From a virus: a DNA stretch of 40,805 nucleotides. Within the stretch, counting starts at the first letter, position 1, and each line of letters begins with the position of its first letter. Shown here piece by piece: positions 15,781-24,511 of the stretch. Where the stretch lies: positions 1 through 40,805 of the IMG/VR virus record IMGVR_UViG_3300008627_000017; one strand, written 5' to 3'. The notes beneath the pieces are model-generated. The model was not told the DNA's origin, ran no database searches, and saw only the letters and a list, made by a program, of their open reading frames with translations. The translations under genes and the position numbers were made by a program.

Positions 15781-16392
15781 ATGCCAAATAATAATTTATA
15801 TATAGAATTACCTGAATTTAATTCTTTAAATGAATCAAATAATACATTTGTATTTGATGAGTTCTCCACTACTACTGGACAAATTGGGAATTTACCAATT
15901 AATATAATAAGCGGATTATTTAATACTGGTACTACATCAAATGATGATTTAGAGGGTAGATTTACTAGTGCTATAGAAATATTTGTAGATACAAGCGATC
16001 CGATAACAACAAACGGTCCAACAATAGAATTTGAAGTTAGTACAGCTACATTATTTGTTAAAAAAGTTCCTGGTTTTTCAAAAGCTTTTGATCCTATTAG
16101 TGGAGATCCGACAGATGGATTTACATTTAAAATAGAACCTGAGGAACTTCATACTAATAATATTGATAATGAAGGTATATATACATTTGAAGTAGAATTA
16201 TTTGGAACATTAGGAGAGGTTTCAGAAGAACATGATCATGAAGATGGAACAAGCCATTCTCATCCTCATGATGGAGATCATACACATGGTGATGGTGGTG
16301 GAGGCGGTGAAGGCGGTGAAGGTGGTGAAGGCTCTAATAACGACCCCGAGTCTGGTACGGGTGGATCTGATGATCCTCCTATATTTGAATAA
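15781..16392 (+). CDS. Structural protein with His-rich and Gly-rich C-terminus
   Basis: 203 residues. The N-terminal about 145 residues are acidic beta-strands. The C-terminus has HDHEDGTSHSHPHDGDHTH, with several HxH units, followed by a GGGGGEGGEGGEG linker and an acidic end. HxH motifs coordinate metal in phage fibre trimers such as T4 long fibre tips, so the segment may bind metal in a trimer (inference). The position between two tail genes supports a virion role. Confidence 0.5.
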   Translation: MPNNNLYIELPEFNSLNESNNTFVFDEFSTTTGQIGNLPINIISGLFNTGTTSNDDLEGRFTSAIEIFVDTSDPITTNGPTIEFEVSTATLFVKKVPGFSKAFDPISGDPTDGFTFKIEPEELHTNNIDNEGIYTFEVELFGTLGEVSEEHDHEDGTSHSHPHDGDHTHGDGGGGGEGGEGGEGSNNDPESGTGGSDDPPIFE

Positions 16393-16408
16393 TTAGGAAA
16401 TAGTAAAA

Positions 16409-19400
16409 ATGGCATTAGAACATACTACGACAATTGGACAGTTTAGTGTAGAAATGAAAGTGGATCACTCCGCACTTTCTGAAGAAGAACGCATTGCAGC
16501 TTTAGAATCACAAGATAGAAAAATTAAATCGCCATTTGTTACAAAAATTGAAAATATAAATGGTAATGAAATTACTATAAATCAATCTTGGGATTCATTT
16601 GAAAGAAAATTAAATCCAAATGTAAGGCTTTCATCTACTTCAACAGAACTTGGGAGAGATCCTGACAACAAAACACCATCAGATCCGTTTTATGATTGGA
16701 TAATTTCGTTCCCATTTAATAGTAAAAGGGATTTGCGTACTTATTTGCATTTTGGTGATGATAAAATGTTACTTACTACTAATGTAAAAACAGATGTTGA
16801 AACATTTCCAAATTTACCATATTCAATTATATATAAGTTATATGAACCATTACCGAATGATATAGAAGAAAGAGATAAGGCATTTATTGTAAAAGAAATT
16901 CTTCCTGAATTAACTCAACAGGTAGAACTAATTCCATATGACCAGGAAGATGAAGATGTATTGGTTTTAAGAGTTCCAGATTCAGAACAAACGGTATCAC
17001 CAATAACAAAACGATCTACTGAATTTCAAAGTTATGATAAGTTAGTAACAACAGATAAAAAATTAAAAAAAGAAATTGAAGATAAATATTTATCGGTAGA
17101 AGATAGATCAGTTGAATTAAGTATTGATCATTCTAATTATGAAAACTATGTAAATTTTTCTTCTGCACAAAAACGATTAGAAAATTTTAAATATAAAATA
17201 GGTTTAATAGAAGAATATACTGCAAAGAGTTCTTCATTAGTAGATGTTACAAATTCTGGACCAGATTTACTTTTATATGATAATAAAATTAGAGACATAA
17301 AGAATAATTTTGATAGTTATGAAAAGTATTTACATAATACTAAATCTACATATACTACTAGTTCAATAGGAGAGTTTCCAGATGCATCCTGGCCCAAAAC
17401 TGGAAGTGGAACATATGCCGATCCTTATAAGCCGGTAAGTTCTTCTAATCAATCATTTATAGATTGGTATGGGTCTATCGAATCAAAAACCGGACAACTT
17501 TATAGTGCTTCTCTTTATGATAAGAATAATCCTAATAGATTAGTAAATTTATTACCATTGCACGTAAAAGAAGATGTTAATAATAAACCATTTTTTGATT
17601 TATTTGATATGGTAGGACACCATTTTGATGAACTGTGGTCATATGCAAAATCTATATCTGATATAACTGATAGACAAAGTGATTTAACCAAGGGGTTTTC
17701 TAAGGACTTGGTTTTTAATTTGGCTAAATCTTTGGGGTGGGATATAAATGATGGAAAAGATTTATTGGATTTAAGTAGAGTTGGATTTGGACAAAAATTA
17801 AGTGGAGACACATATTCTCTTTATACATCTGGATCATTAAGTTCTCCGCCTGAAGGTGATATATCAAAAGAGATAACTAAACGAATTATTGCAAGCATGC
17901 CTTACTTGTTAAAATCAAAAGGTACTTTGGGTTCGTTACGAGGATTGTTAAATTGTTATGGTATTCCTTCTTCTATTTTACGAGTAAGAGAATATGGTGG
18001 ATTACAAGAATCTAATCAAAGAGATGCGTTTGAAATTACAAGAAAATTTACGAAAGCATTAGGATTTAGGGGATCCCAATATATAGAAACAACGTGGGCG
18101 GATGATGCTACTAGTGGTAGAAAGCCAGAAACAGTGGAATTTAGATTTAGAGCAGTAACCGGCTCTGATCAGGTGCTTGTACAAAAAGATACTGATTGGG
18201 CAGTTAAATTAAAAGATAATAATTCTACAGATAATTTTGGAACTGTTGCATTTTTATTATCTGGATCTGATGGATATAAAGAAGTAAGTTCTTCATTGAT
18301 GCCAGTATTTGATGGGGAGTATTATTCTGCTATGATACGGAAATCTAAAGTAGAAAATAATTTGTTTCCAAATTCATCATTTGAGACAAGCAGTTTATTC
18401 AATCCACCATTCGACACCAGTACTACGAGCGCTACAAATGGAACGATTGAGATTGTAAGTGGATCTAACGTATCTAAAGTAGGATCGAATAGTTTAAAAC
18501 ATACAAACACTTCTAAAAATACAATATCACACACTTTATTGTATAAAAATCCAAATGCAAGAACTATTGGAGCTGATGCGTCTGCTTCTCTTGCGACAGT
18601 AAGTGAAGGAGAAACTTATACATTTAGTGCATATGCAAAGGTTTCTTCAAGCATGGTAGATTCAGCTGCTAGATTGAGTTTGTTTGAGTTAGATGGTAAT
18701 GAACAAGTAGTAAATTGGGATTTAGATAGGGATTATATTTCTAACGTTAATGGCGGAGTAAAGACAGGATTAAATGTTGGGTTAAACGAGGAAGAATGGA
18801 AATTAGTTGAAGTAACTAAAAAAATAAAATTTCCGAATACTAAAAATTTAGGAGTTAGGTTTGAGAACATAAAACCAGATTCGGTAATTTATTGGGATGA
18901 GGTTTCTTTAAGAAAAGTTGCTGCTGTATCAGATGATATTAGTAATGCATTTAATTATGATTTATATGTTAAAAAATTTGATGCTGGAATAGATAGAATA
19001 TTATATTCATCAAAAACAACATTGAGTATTACTGGGTCAAATACTGTTAGTGAATCATATAATGCTGCGTGGACAGGAAGCGGAACTCTTTATATTGGAG
19101 GAAACTCCACATCAGAATTTAGTGCATCAAAGTTGAGTGGATCAATGATGGAATTTAGATTGTGGACAGAAGGATTAGAAGAACAATACTTTGATACGCA
19201 TACTGAAGCACCAAAATCATATATAGGAAATAACCCATCATCTTCTTATTATAGTTTAGTAAGACGGTATTCGTTTGATGATAACACGACGTTATCTGAT
19301 GGTAGTTCTATTAGGGACGTGAGTTCAAATCAAACAACTGTACAAACTGGAAGTGCTAACGGATTTGGAGGACTTAATACATTTGAATCTGTTGTAGATA

Positions 19401-20473
19401 GATCAAAAACGTCTGTTCCAAATTATGGTCCAAATAGAAGAAGTGCTACTAAGATACGAATAGAGAATAATGTTTTGAGTGGAAGTGGAGCTGGATTAAG
19501 TAGATATCATAGATACGATGCTAGCTCAAATGATTTTGCACCATTAGATTCTCCTAAAGTAGGCATATATTTTTCACCAACAGATACTATAAATGAAGAT
19601 ATTATATTATCTTTTGCAAATTTGGATTTTAATCAGTATTTGGGAGATCCAAGGGATATTTTTTCTGATGAATATGGAGAACTGAAAAGTATTTCAAATC
19701 AATATTTTCAAAAATATAGTGGTAGAAATAATTTTTGGGATTATATGCATATAATAAAATATTATGATCAATCCGTTTTTAAACAAATGAAAAAACTTAT
19801 ACCTGCGAGATCTAAACCACATACGGGAGTATTGATTGAAGGAAATATTTTTGAGAGACAGAAATCTCCTGTTCAAAGAAATAATCCAACTTTTACTCAT
19901 TTATATTATGATAAAACTATTAATGTAACAAATTTTGATGCTTCAAGTGAAGCAACACGTTCTATATTACAAATAGAAACGGATTATCCAAATTATGATG
20001 CAACAGTATCTACGGAAAAAAGATTTAGATTACCTTCGTTGTATAATTTCACTAGTAATGATAATTACGATGATATAAATTTATATGTTAGTGGATCAGT
20101 TAAAGTTGGAGGACCAGATAGAGTATTTTCAGAAGCAACTGGAGCTATGATATTAAATAATAGACAATCTGTATTTAATAAAAAATATAAATTCTTTTAT
20201 ACAAGTTCTGCAGATTTTGATAGGAGTTTAAAAAAGAGTCTTGATAACTTTGAACATTTATATAGTTCTAAATCTTTACACGGAACCGATTTAGATCCGG
20301 AGTATCAATTCGTTACGTCATTTAATAATACTTTTTATAATGGTGTTAAAAATTCAAAGGATACTACTATAGATGGGAATCACCCAATTCAGATAAGATT
20401 AATGTCTACTACAGTTGCGATACCTACAGATTCAACACTTGCAAATTTGATTGTTACAGATGATAAATTATAG
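16409..20473 (+). CDS. Giant baseplate wedge-like protein with carbohydrate-binding and LamG-like domains
   Basis: 1354 residues in the position of T4 gp7 (1032), but the sequence link is only positional. N-terminal helical/beta scaffolding includes HFDELWSYAKSISDITDRQS. KRIIASMPYLLKSKGTLGSL followed by RGLLNCYGIPSSILRVREYG (around 490-530) is typical of large baseplate/tail proteins. Around 650-830 lies a CBM4/9-like jelly roll (NLFPNSSFETS, ETYTFSAYAKVSSSM, VIYWDEVSLRK). Around 880-960 is a LamG-like unit (GSGTLYIGGNS, SGSMMEFRLWTEGLEEQYFD, YYSLVRRYSFDD). The glycan-binding insertions suggest that the baseplate itself touches host surface polysaccharide. Confidence 0.6.
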   Translation: MALEHTTTIGQFSVEMKVDHSALSEEERIAALESQDRKIKSPFVTKIENINGNEITINQSWDSFERKLNPNVRLSSTSTELGRDPDNKTPSDPFYDWIISFPFNSKRDLRTYLHFGDDKMLLTTNVKTDVETFPNLPYSIIYKLYEPLPNDIEERDKAFIVKEILPELTQQVELIPYDQEDEDVLVLRVPDSEQTVSPITKRSTEFQSYDKLVTTDKKLKKEIEDKYLSVEDRSVELSIDHSNYENYVNFSSAQKRLENFKYKIGLIEEYTAKSSSLVDVTNSGPDLLLYDNKIRDIKNNFDSYEKYLHNTKSTYTTSSIGEFPDASWPKTGSGTYADPYKPVSSSNQSFIDWYGSIESKTGQLYSASLYDKNNPNRLVNLLPLHVKEDVNNKPFFDLFDMVGHHFDELWSYAKSISDITDRQSDLTKGFSKDLVFNLAKSLGWDINDGKDLLDLSRVGFGQKLSGDTYSLYTSGSLSSPPEGDISKEITKRIIASMPYLLKSKGTLGSLRGLLNCYGIPSSILRVREYGGLQESNQRDAFEITRKFTKALGFRGSQYIETTWADDATSGRKPETVEFRFRAVTGSDQVLVQKDTDWAVKLKDNNSTDNFGTVAFLLSGSDGYKEVSSSLMPVFDGEYYSAMIRKSKVENNLFPNSSFETSSLFNPPFDTSTTSATNGTIEIVSGSNVSKVGSNSLKHTNTSKNTISHTLLYKNPNARTIGADASASLATVSEGETYTFSAYAKVSSSMVDSAARLSLFELDGNEQVVNWDLDRDYISNVNGGVKTGLNVGLNEEEWKLVEVTKKIKFPNTKNLGVRFENIKPDSVIYWDEVSLRKVAAVSDDISNAFNYDLYVKKFDAGIDRILYSSKTTLSITGSNTVSESYNAAWTGSGTLYIGGNSTSEFSASKLSGSMMEFRLWTEGLEEQYFDTHTEAPKSYIGNNPSSSYYSLVRRYSFDDNTTLSDGSSIRDVSSNQTTVQTGSANGFGGLNTFESVVDRSKTSVPNYGPNRRSATKIRIENNVLSGSGAGLSRYHRYDASSNDFAPLDSPKVGIYFSPTDTINEDIILSFANLDFNQYLGDPRDIFSDEYGELKSISNQYFQKYSGRNNFWDYMHIIKYYDQSVFKQMKKLIPARSKPHTGVLIEGNIFERQKSPVQRNNPTFTHLYYDKTINVTNFDASSEATRSILQIETDYPNYDATVSTEKRFRLPSLYNFTSNDNYDDINLYVSGSVKVGGPDRVFSEATGAMILNNRQSVFNKKYKFFYTSSADFDRSLKKSLDNFEHLYSSKSLHGTDLDPEYQFVTSFNNTFYNGVKNSKDTTIDGNHPIQIRLMSTTVAIPTDSTLANLIVTDDKL

Positions 20474-20483
20474 AAATGTAATA

Positions 20484-20491
20484 TATTTATG
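20484..20491 (+). promoter_or_regulatory. Candidate late-promoter octamer (TATTTATG)
   Basis: Seven of eight matches to TATTTATA, 29 nt before the ATG at 20521, in a 47-nt intergenic gap. The ribosome binding site is TTAGGAAA. Confidence 0.35.
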
Positions 20492-20520
20492 AACGAGAAA
20501 TTTTATATTAGGAAATAAAA

Positions 20521-21447
20521 ATGGGATTTATAGATAATTCTACAATTGTTGTTGATAGTATTTTAACTAAACGCGGAAAAGAGCTTTTTTTAAGTGGTGG
20601 GAATGCTAAGATAGTTAAATATGCTTTAAGTGATGAAGAAGTTGATTATACACTATGGGATTCAAAACATCCAGATGGACCAGAATTTTATGGAACAGTA
20701 ATTGAAAATATGAATATATTAGAGGCACTTATATCAAGGGAAGAGTTGAAAACATTTTTAAATTCTCAACCACCAATTGTAGAACCTACAAAATTAGATA
20801 TAGAAGTAGAACCATTAAGTTATACTCTTAACGCCGGGGATGAAATAACAATTCAACCAAAAACTATAGGGTTGACAAAAGAAGAATATTTATTTAAAAT
20901 TGAAAATACAAATGTAATAAAATTTTATGAACCGGATATAATTGCAAGTAATAAAGATGGAGAGTATGTAACCGCAGGAGCTTCAGAACCAAACCAATCT
21001 TTTATATTAAAAAGTGTAAATTTTAAAACAGTCAATATAGGAGATATAATTAGAGTAACTGATAGTGGAGATTCTGCGAATGATGGAGATTATACTATTA
21101 CTGCTATAGAATCTTCGATGGGGGGAAATTCTCTTACAACTTATTATGTTGTAGATAGACCACTAAAAAATACAAACTTTAATACTAATCTTAATTATGA
21201 GATCAGAAGATTTTCATTAGATAAAAAAGTATTTAGCGGAAATATTGCACATTTAAGAGCAGAATCTATAAATCCAGGAACTGGTGCTAATATAATAATA
21301 ACTGGATTAGATTCGGGATTATCTGCTGATATTAAAGTGGAAGTATTAACTGATGAAATATCCGTCAAGGATGCTAGTGAATCACCGCTTTTTGACTGGA
21401 AGGCTTTAGACTTTTCTTCATTTTTAAATTTTAAAATTAAATTTTAA
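20521..21447 (+). CDS. Tail structural protein, paralogue A
   Basis: 308 residues. The N-terminal about 70 residues (MGFIDNSTIVVDSILTKRGK, FALSDEEVDYTL-like YALSDEEVDYTLWDSKHPDG) are nearly the same as in the protein at 21549-22142. Both also share a YTIENTNVI/FKIENTNVIKF strand and a C-terminal SADIKVEVLTD-like module. It differs by an insertion of about 90 residues (around 150-230). The tandem arrangement shows duplication. No enzymatic motif is seen. The location between the baseplate and fibre genes implies a virion part. Confidence 0.6.
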   Translation: MGFIDNSTIVVDSILTKRGKELFLSGGNAKIVKYALSDEEVDYTLWDSKHPDGPEFYGTVIENMNILEALISREELKTFLNSQPPIVEPTKLDIEVEPLSYTLNAGDEITIQPKTIGLTKEEYLFKIENTNVIKFYEPDIIASNKDGEYVTAGASEPNQSFILKSVNFKTVNIGDIIRVTDSGDSANDGDYTITAIESSMGGNSLTTYYVVDRPLKNTNFNTNLNYEIRRFSLDKKVFSGNIAHLRAESINPGTGANIIITGLDSGLSADIKVEVLTDEISVKDASESPLFDWKALDFSSFLNFKIKF

Positions 21448-21469
21448 AATTTTTTAAGGATATAAAATA

Positions 21470-21547
21470 ATGAAAAAATTGTTTTATATATATTTATATT
21501 CAGAGAAGTTATATATAAATTTGTTTAATAATCTTTGGAGAAAATAA
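21470..21547 (+). CDS. Possible 25-residue ORF between the paralogues
   Basis: The ATG at 21470 follows AAGGA by 9 nt, and the TAA ends one nt before the next gene. The product (MKKLFYIYLYSEKLYINLF onward) is hydrophobic and basic. The same stretch holds TATTTATA (21491-21498), so it could equally be just the promoter/leader of the following gene. Confidence 0.25.
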   Translation: MKKLFYIYLYSEKLYINLFNNLWRK

Positions 21548-21548
21548 A

Positions 21549-22142
21549 ATGGGATTTTTAGATAGTTCAAGTGTTACTGTAGATGCTATTTTAACTAAGC
21601 GTGGGCGGCAAATATTATCAAGTGGTGGAAATTTTAGTGTTACAAAGTTTGCTTTAAGTGATGAGGAAGTTGATTATACTTTGTATGATGTAACTCACCC
21701 AGATGGGACAGATTCATATGGTACGGCTATAGAAAATATATCTTTATTGGAAGCTGCACCAAATAGAACAGCTTTTAGAAGTTATCTTACTAATATGTCG
21801 TTATCAGGAAATAAATTAACTATATCACCTACAAGTTATACTAATCTTTTACCAGGAACTGAAATAACTATGAACCCACGAACTGATTTAGATCCAACAT
21901 ATCAATATACTATTGAAAATACAAATGTAATTAGATTTAAAAATCAGGGTCCAAAGAAAACACTTTTTAATGTAACTAGCGCACAATTTATTGCACAATC
22001 CATAAGCGATTCAGCATCTACCATTGTTACAATATCAGGATTAACTTCTGGAATGACTTCAGTAGTTTCAGTACACGTTAAAGCAGATCCCGCATCAGAT
22101 AATAGTCCAGATAAGGGAGAAGAGCTAACTTTAGGGGGATAG
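21549..22142 (+). CDS. Tail structural protein, paralogue B
   Basis: 197 residues, ribosome binding site TTGGAGA. The N-terminus GFLDSSSVTVDAILTKRGRQ and FALSDEEVDYTLYDVTHPDG align directly with the preceding paralogue. ALTISPTSYTNLLPG-type strands and QYTIENTNVIRF follow, then a compact Ig-like C-terminus (GLTSGMTSVVSVHVK). It lacks the insertion present in paralogue A, so it may be the ancestral form. Four nt separate it from the next gene. Confidence 0.6.
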   Translation: MGFLDSSSVTVDAILTKRGRQILSSGGNFSVTKFALSDEEVDYTLYDVTHPDGTDSYGTAIENISLLEAAPNRTAFRSYLTNMSLSGNKLTISPTSYTNLLPGTEITMNPRTDLDPTYQYTIENTNVIRFKNQGPKKTLFNVTSAQFIAQSISDSASTIVTISGLTSGMTSVVSVHVKADPASDNSPDKGEELTLGG

Positions 22143-22145
22143 AAT

Positions 22146-23174
22146 ATGGCTTTTTTTAGAGATTTAAATCAAACAACCGATGTTATTACAGATGTAGGAA
22201 CTGTAACGGCTGGGTTATTTCAAGATGGCGCGTCATCAATAACTACATTTTATTCATCTTCTACACAATATACAAACACAGGAGATTATAGTATAGATGT
22301 GTATAGATATGATCCCGCAAATAATGCATCGGCGTCTGTACAATTTGGGGTTGCTTATGGTCATAGAGGAGGAAGTGGTTCTTTAGGTACTGTCGGAGCT
22401 ACAGGAGACAGAACTACAGCTGCAATATTTGGACAATTTAATAATTTAATAAATCCAGCACAAACAACAGCTTTTAAATTTCAAGGTAGATCCGAATCTG
22501 AGCAAGTATATGTACTTGCGATTAATAGAGCAAGAATGCGGGAACAGATTGAACCGGGCGGATGGGAATTACATCTTAAAAATGGCAATAACACCATTAA
22601 ATTAATTGATGATTATTCAACTAATAAAGGCGGCAATACGGAAAGACGACAATTTTTACCTGAATATAATGTTGTTAGTGGAACACTCGTAGGTGGAACA
22701 ACAATTAATACGGCTGCAGGGAGTGAAGATTCCACTATGGGATCTTATGGAACGTTTTATGCAAAACTTGGGGTAATTGTATTAAATCCCTATAGATTGT
22801 CTGGAACACCATTAAGTTTAATTACTGCAAGTGGGTCTAATAGTGATGATAGAAATAATAGATTATTTTTTGATGCTGTTGTAGATGGACAATATTTTCA
22901 AGCTAAAAGACAAGAACAAATAACTTCAAATCATTATTTTATTAGGGCTGCTGCTGGAGATTTTAATTCTACTACTAATGAAACATATTATACACAATCT
23001 GTAGATGGTAGAAAGCAAATAATTTCTGGACTTAGAAGTGATCCAAAAGTATATATTACTACTGTTGGTATGTATAATAGTGATAATGAATTGTTAGCAG
23101 TGGCAAAGTTGAGCAAACCAATTATTAAATCTAGGTCCAGAGAGGCACTTATAAAAGTTAAACTCGATTTTTGA
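22146..23174 (+). CDS. Tail structural protein sharing its C-terminal module with 23288-24478
   Basis: 342 residues. Beta-rich, with VQFGVAYGHRGGSGSLGTVG and a long Gly/Ser/Thr content. The last about 40 residues (VYITTVGMYNSDNELLAVAK then LSKPIIKSRSREALIKVKLDF) closely match the end of the next structural gene. This suggests a common baseplate- or neck-binding domain on two different bodies. Function otherwise unknown. Confidence 0.6.
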   Translation: MAFFRDLNQTTDVITDVGTVTAGLFQDGASSITTFYSSSTQYTNTGDYSIDVYRYDPANNASASVQFGVAYGHRGGSGSLGTVGATGDRTTAAIFGQFNNLINPAQTTAFKFQGRSESEQVYVLAINRARMREQIEPGGWELHLKNGNNTIKLIDDYSTNKGGNTERRQFLPEYNVVSGTLVGGTTINTAAGSEDSTMGSYGTFYAKLGVIVLNPYRLSGTPLSLITASGSNSDDRNNRLFFDAVVDGQYFQAKRQEQITSNHYFIRAAAGDFNSTTNETYYTQSVDGRKQIISGLRSDPKVYITTVGMYNSDNELLAVAKLSKPIIKSRSREALIKVKLDF

Positions 23175-23203
23175 TATATTAATAAAGGTCAAATAATAAG
23201 AAC

Positions 23204-23250
23204 AAAACTCCTTTATATTTATAATTGATGATATAATATAGGGGAGTTTT
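23204..23250 (+). promoter_or_regulatory. Leader stem with embedded TATTTATA, upstream of 23288
   Basis: AAAACTCC (23204-23211) can pair with GGAGTTTT (23243-23250) across a 31-nt loop that contains TATTTATA (23216-23223). The right arm includes GGGGAG, the ribosome binding site of a possible 11-codon leader ORF. If transcribed through, the stem would hide that site. If transcription starts at TATTTATA, the left arm is absent. Confidence 0.3.
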
Positions 23251-23255
23251 TAGTT

Positions 23256-23291
23256 GTGAAACGTAAATATAATTTTAGAGAGAATAAATGA
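23256..23291 (+). CDS. Possible 11-residue leader peptide
   Basis: The GTG at 23256 is preceded by GGGGAG (23241-23246) and encodes MKRKYNFRENK. Its TGA overlaps the ATG of the downstream structural gene (ATGA). TATTTATA ends 32 nt before the GTG, the spacing seen elsewhere to real starts. This suits translational coupling but could be chance. Confidence 0.25.
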   Translation: MKRKYNFRENK

Positions 23292-24478
23292 CTAGTGGTT
23301 TAACAATAGGAACAAATACCGGCGAAAGTGGTCAGGTTGAAATAGAACCAGATTTAAGAAATATAGGAGATACTGGTTATAAACTTAGTTATGGTGTTCC
23401 GGGATTTAAAAACTTTGAATCAGGAGATATTTTAATTTCTTCTTTTAAAACGCATAAAACATTTACGCTATCCGAATCAGATAGTGGTAGCGGGTTATAT
23501 GCAGTTCCAATTATAAAATCAACCGCCGCTAATTTATATAATTTTAATACTACTGATGCCGATTCAAAAACAATATCATCAAGTATCTTTTATAAAGTTC
23601 CGACATATCATTCTATAAATTCTTTGTATTATAGAGATATTAATCAAATGAATGGTTATATAGATTTAATTAGGGGAGTACCAACTTCATCAGATGCAAT
23701 TTTATCATATGAATATACACACCCGTTTGAAACAAATCCAACGATGAAATATACTCTTAGAAGACCATATACTAGACAATTACATGATACTGCTACAGTA
23801 ATAGGAATACCGCAAAAATATTATGGTGAAATGATAAATCCAAATTCAGTTAGGATTACAGATAATAGTACAGATATTACTTTTATTTTACAAGACGATG
23901 GTAGAGGAAATTTATATGATGTGGAATATAGTTCAAGTTATGCCAGACGGTCTCCAGATACTAATAATAGTGGTAGTGTAGTTGGTAATGTATTTTATGG
24001 TGATGGAATAGTAGTAATTACAGATACAGGATCATATTCGGCGGTAGGAACTCTTGAGGGATCAAATGGATTTACTGTAAAGTTTGATTCAACACAAACG
24101 ATTTACGAAAGAGAATATGTTTGTAAGGTTGGAGAAAATGAATTTCAACACACTAATAATAGAAGTTTAAAAGTTGGTCAAAGTGGAAGTGTGGTAATGG
24201 GGTCACATGCGTGGACATCTTCATTAGATTATGGAACTGTTTTTGATGAATTTCCATATGATTTAGTTGGATACGCAACTAGTTCTTATAAAACTGAATT
24301 TGAAATAGGAGACAAATTAATAGGAGAAGCATCTCATTCTGATTTTGCTACTTATGTTACGACTATTGGACTTTATAATGATAAGAATGAATTGTTAGCA
24401 ATTGGAAAAACAGCAAAACCAATTAGAAATGATAAAGAATTAGCAATGACATTTGTAGTTAGATTTGATACAAATTGA
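23288..24478 (+). CDS. Tail structural protein with shared C-terminal module
   Basis: 396 residues. The N-terminus is Gly/Thr rich. The centre includes SINSLYYRDINQMNGYIDLI, NPTMKYTLRRPYTRQLHDTA and ITFILQDDGRGNLYDVEYSS. The C-terminus (TYVTTIGLYNDKNELLAIGK, TAKPIRNDKELAM) parallels the gene before it. It is the last gene of the structural run begun at 8376. No fibre-type collagen repeats or enzyme motif were seen. Confidence 0.6.
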   Translation: MTSGLTIGTNTGESGQVEIEPDLRNIGDTGYKLSYGVPGFKNFESGDILISSFKTHKTFTLSESDSGSGLYAVPIIKSTAANLYNFNTTDADSKTISSSIFYKVPTYHSINSLYYRDINQMNGYIDLIRGVPTSSDAILSYEYTHPFETNPTMKYTLRRPYTRQLHDTATVIGIPQKYYGEMINPNSVRITDNSTDITFILQDDGRGNLYDVEYSSSYARRSPDTNNSGSVVGNVFYGDGIVVITDTGSYSAVGTLEGSNGFTVKFDSTQTIYEREYVCKVGENEFQHTNNRSLKVGQSGSVVMGSHAWTSSLDYGTVFDEFPYDLVGYATSSYKTEFEIGDKLIGEASHSDFATYVTTIGLYNDKNELLAIGKTAKPIRNDKELAMTFVVRFDTN

Positions 24479-24493
24479 TATTTATTATAAATA
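24479..24493 (+). promoter_or_regulatory. Overlapping TATTTATT / TATAAATA promoter candidate
   Basis: TATTTATT (24479-24486) and a perfect T4-type late box TATAAATA (24486-24493) overlap, 25 and 18 nt before the ATG at 24512. They head the accessory cassette. The ribosome binding site is TTGGAGAG. Confidence 0.45.
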
Positions 24494-24511
24494 GTATATT
24501 GGAGAGATGTA

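Noticed and set aside
16409-20473. Firm assignment as T4 gp7
   Set aside because: Only position and size suggest it. I could not identify a diagnostic gp7 motif, so it is described by domains instead.
21421-21460. AT-only inverted repeat after paralogue A as a terminator
   Set aside because: It is self-complementary only through A/T runs without a GC stem. Such pairing is expected by chance in this composition.
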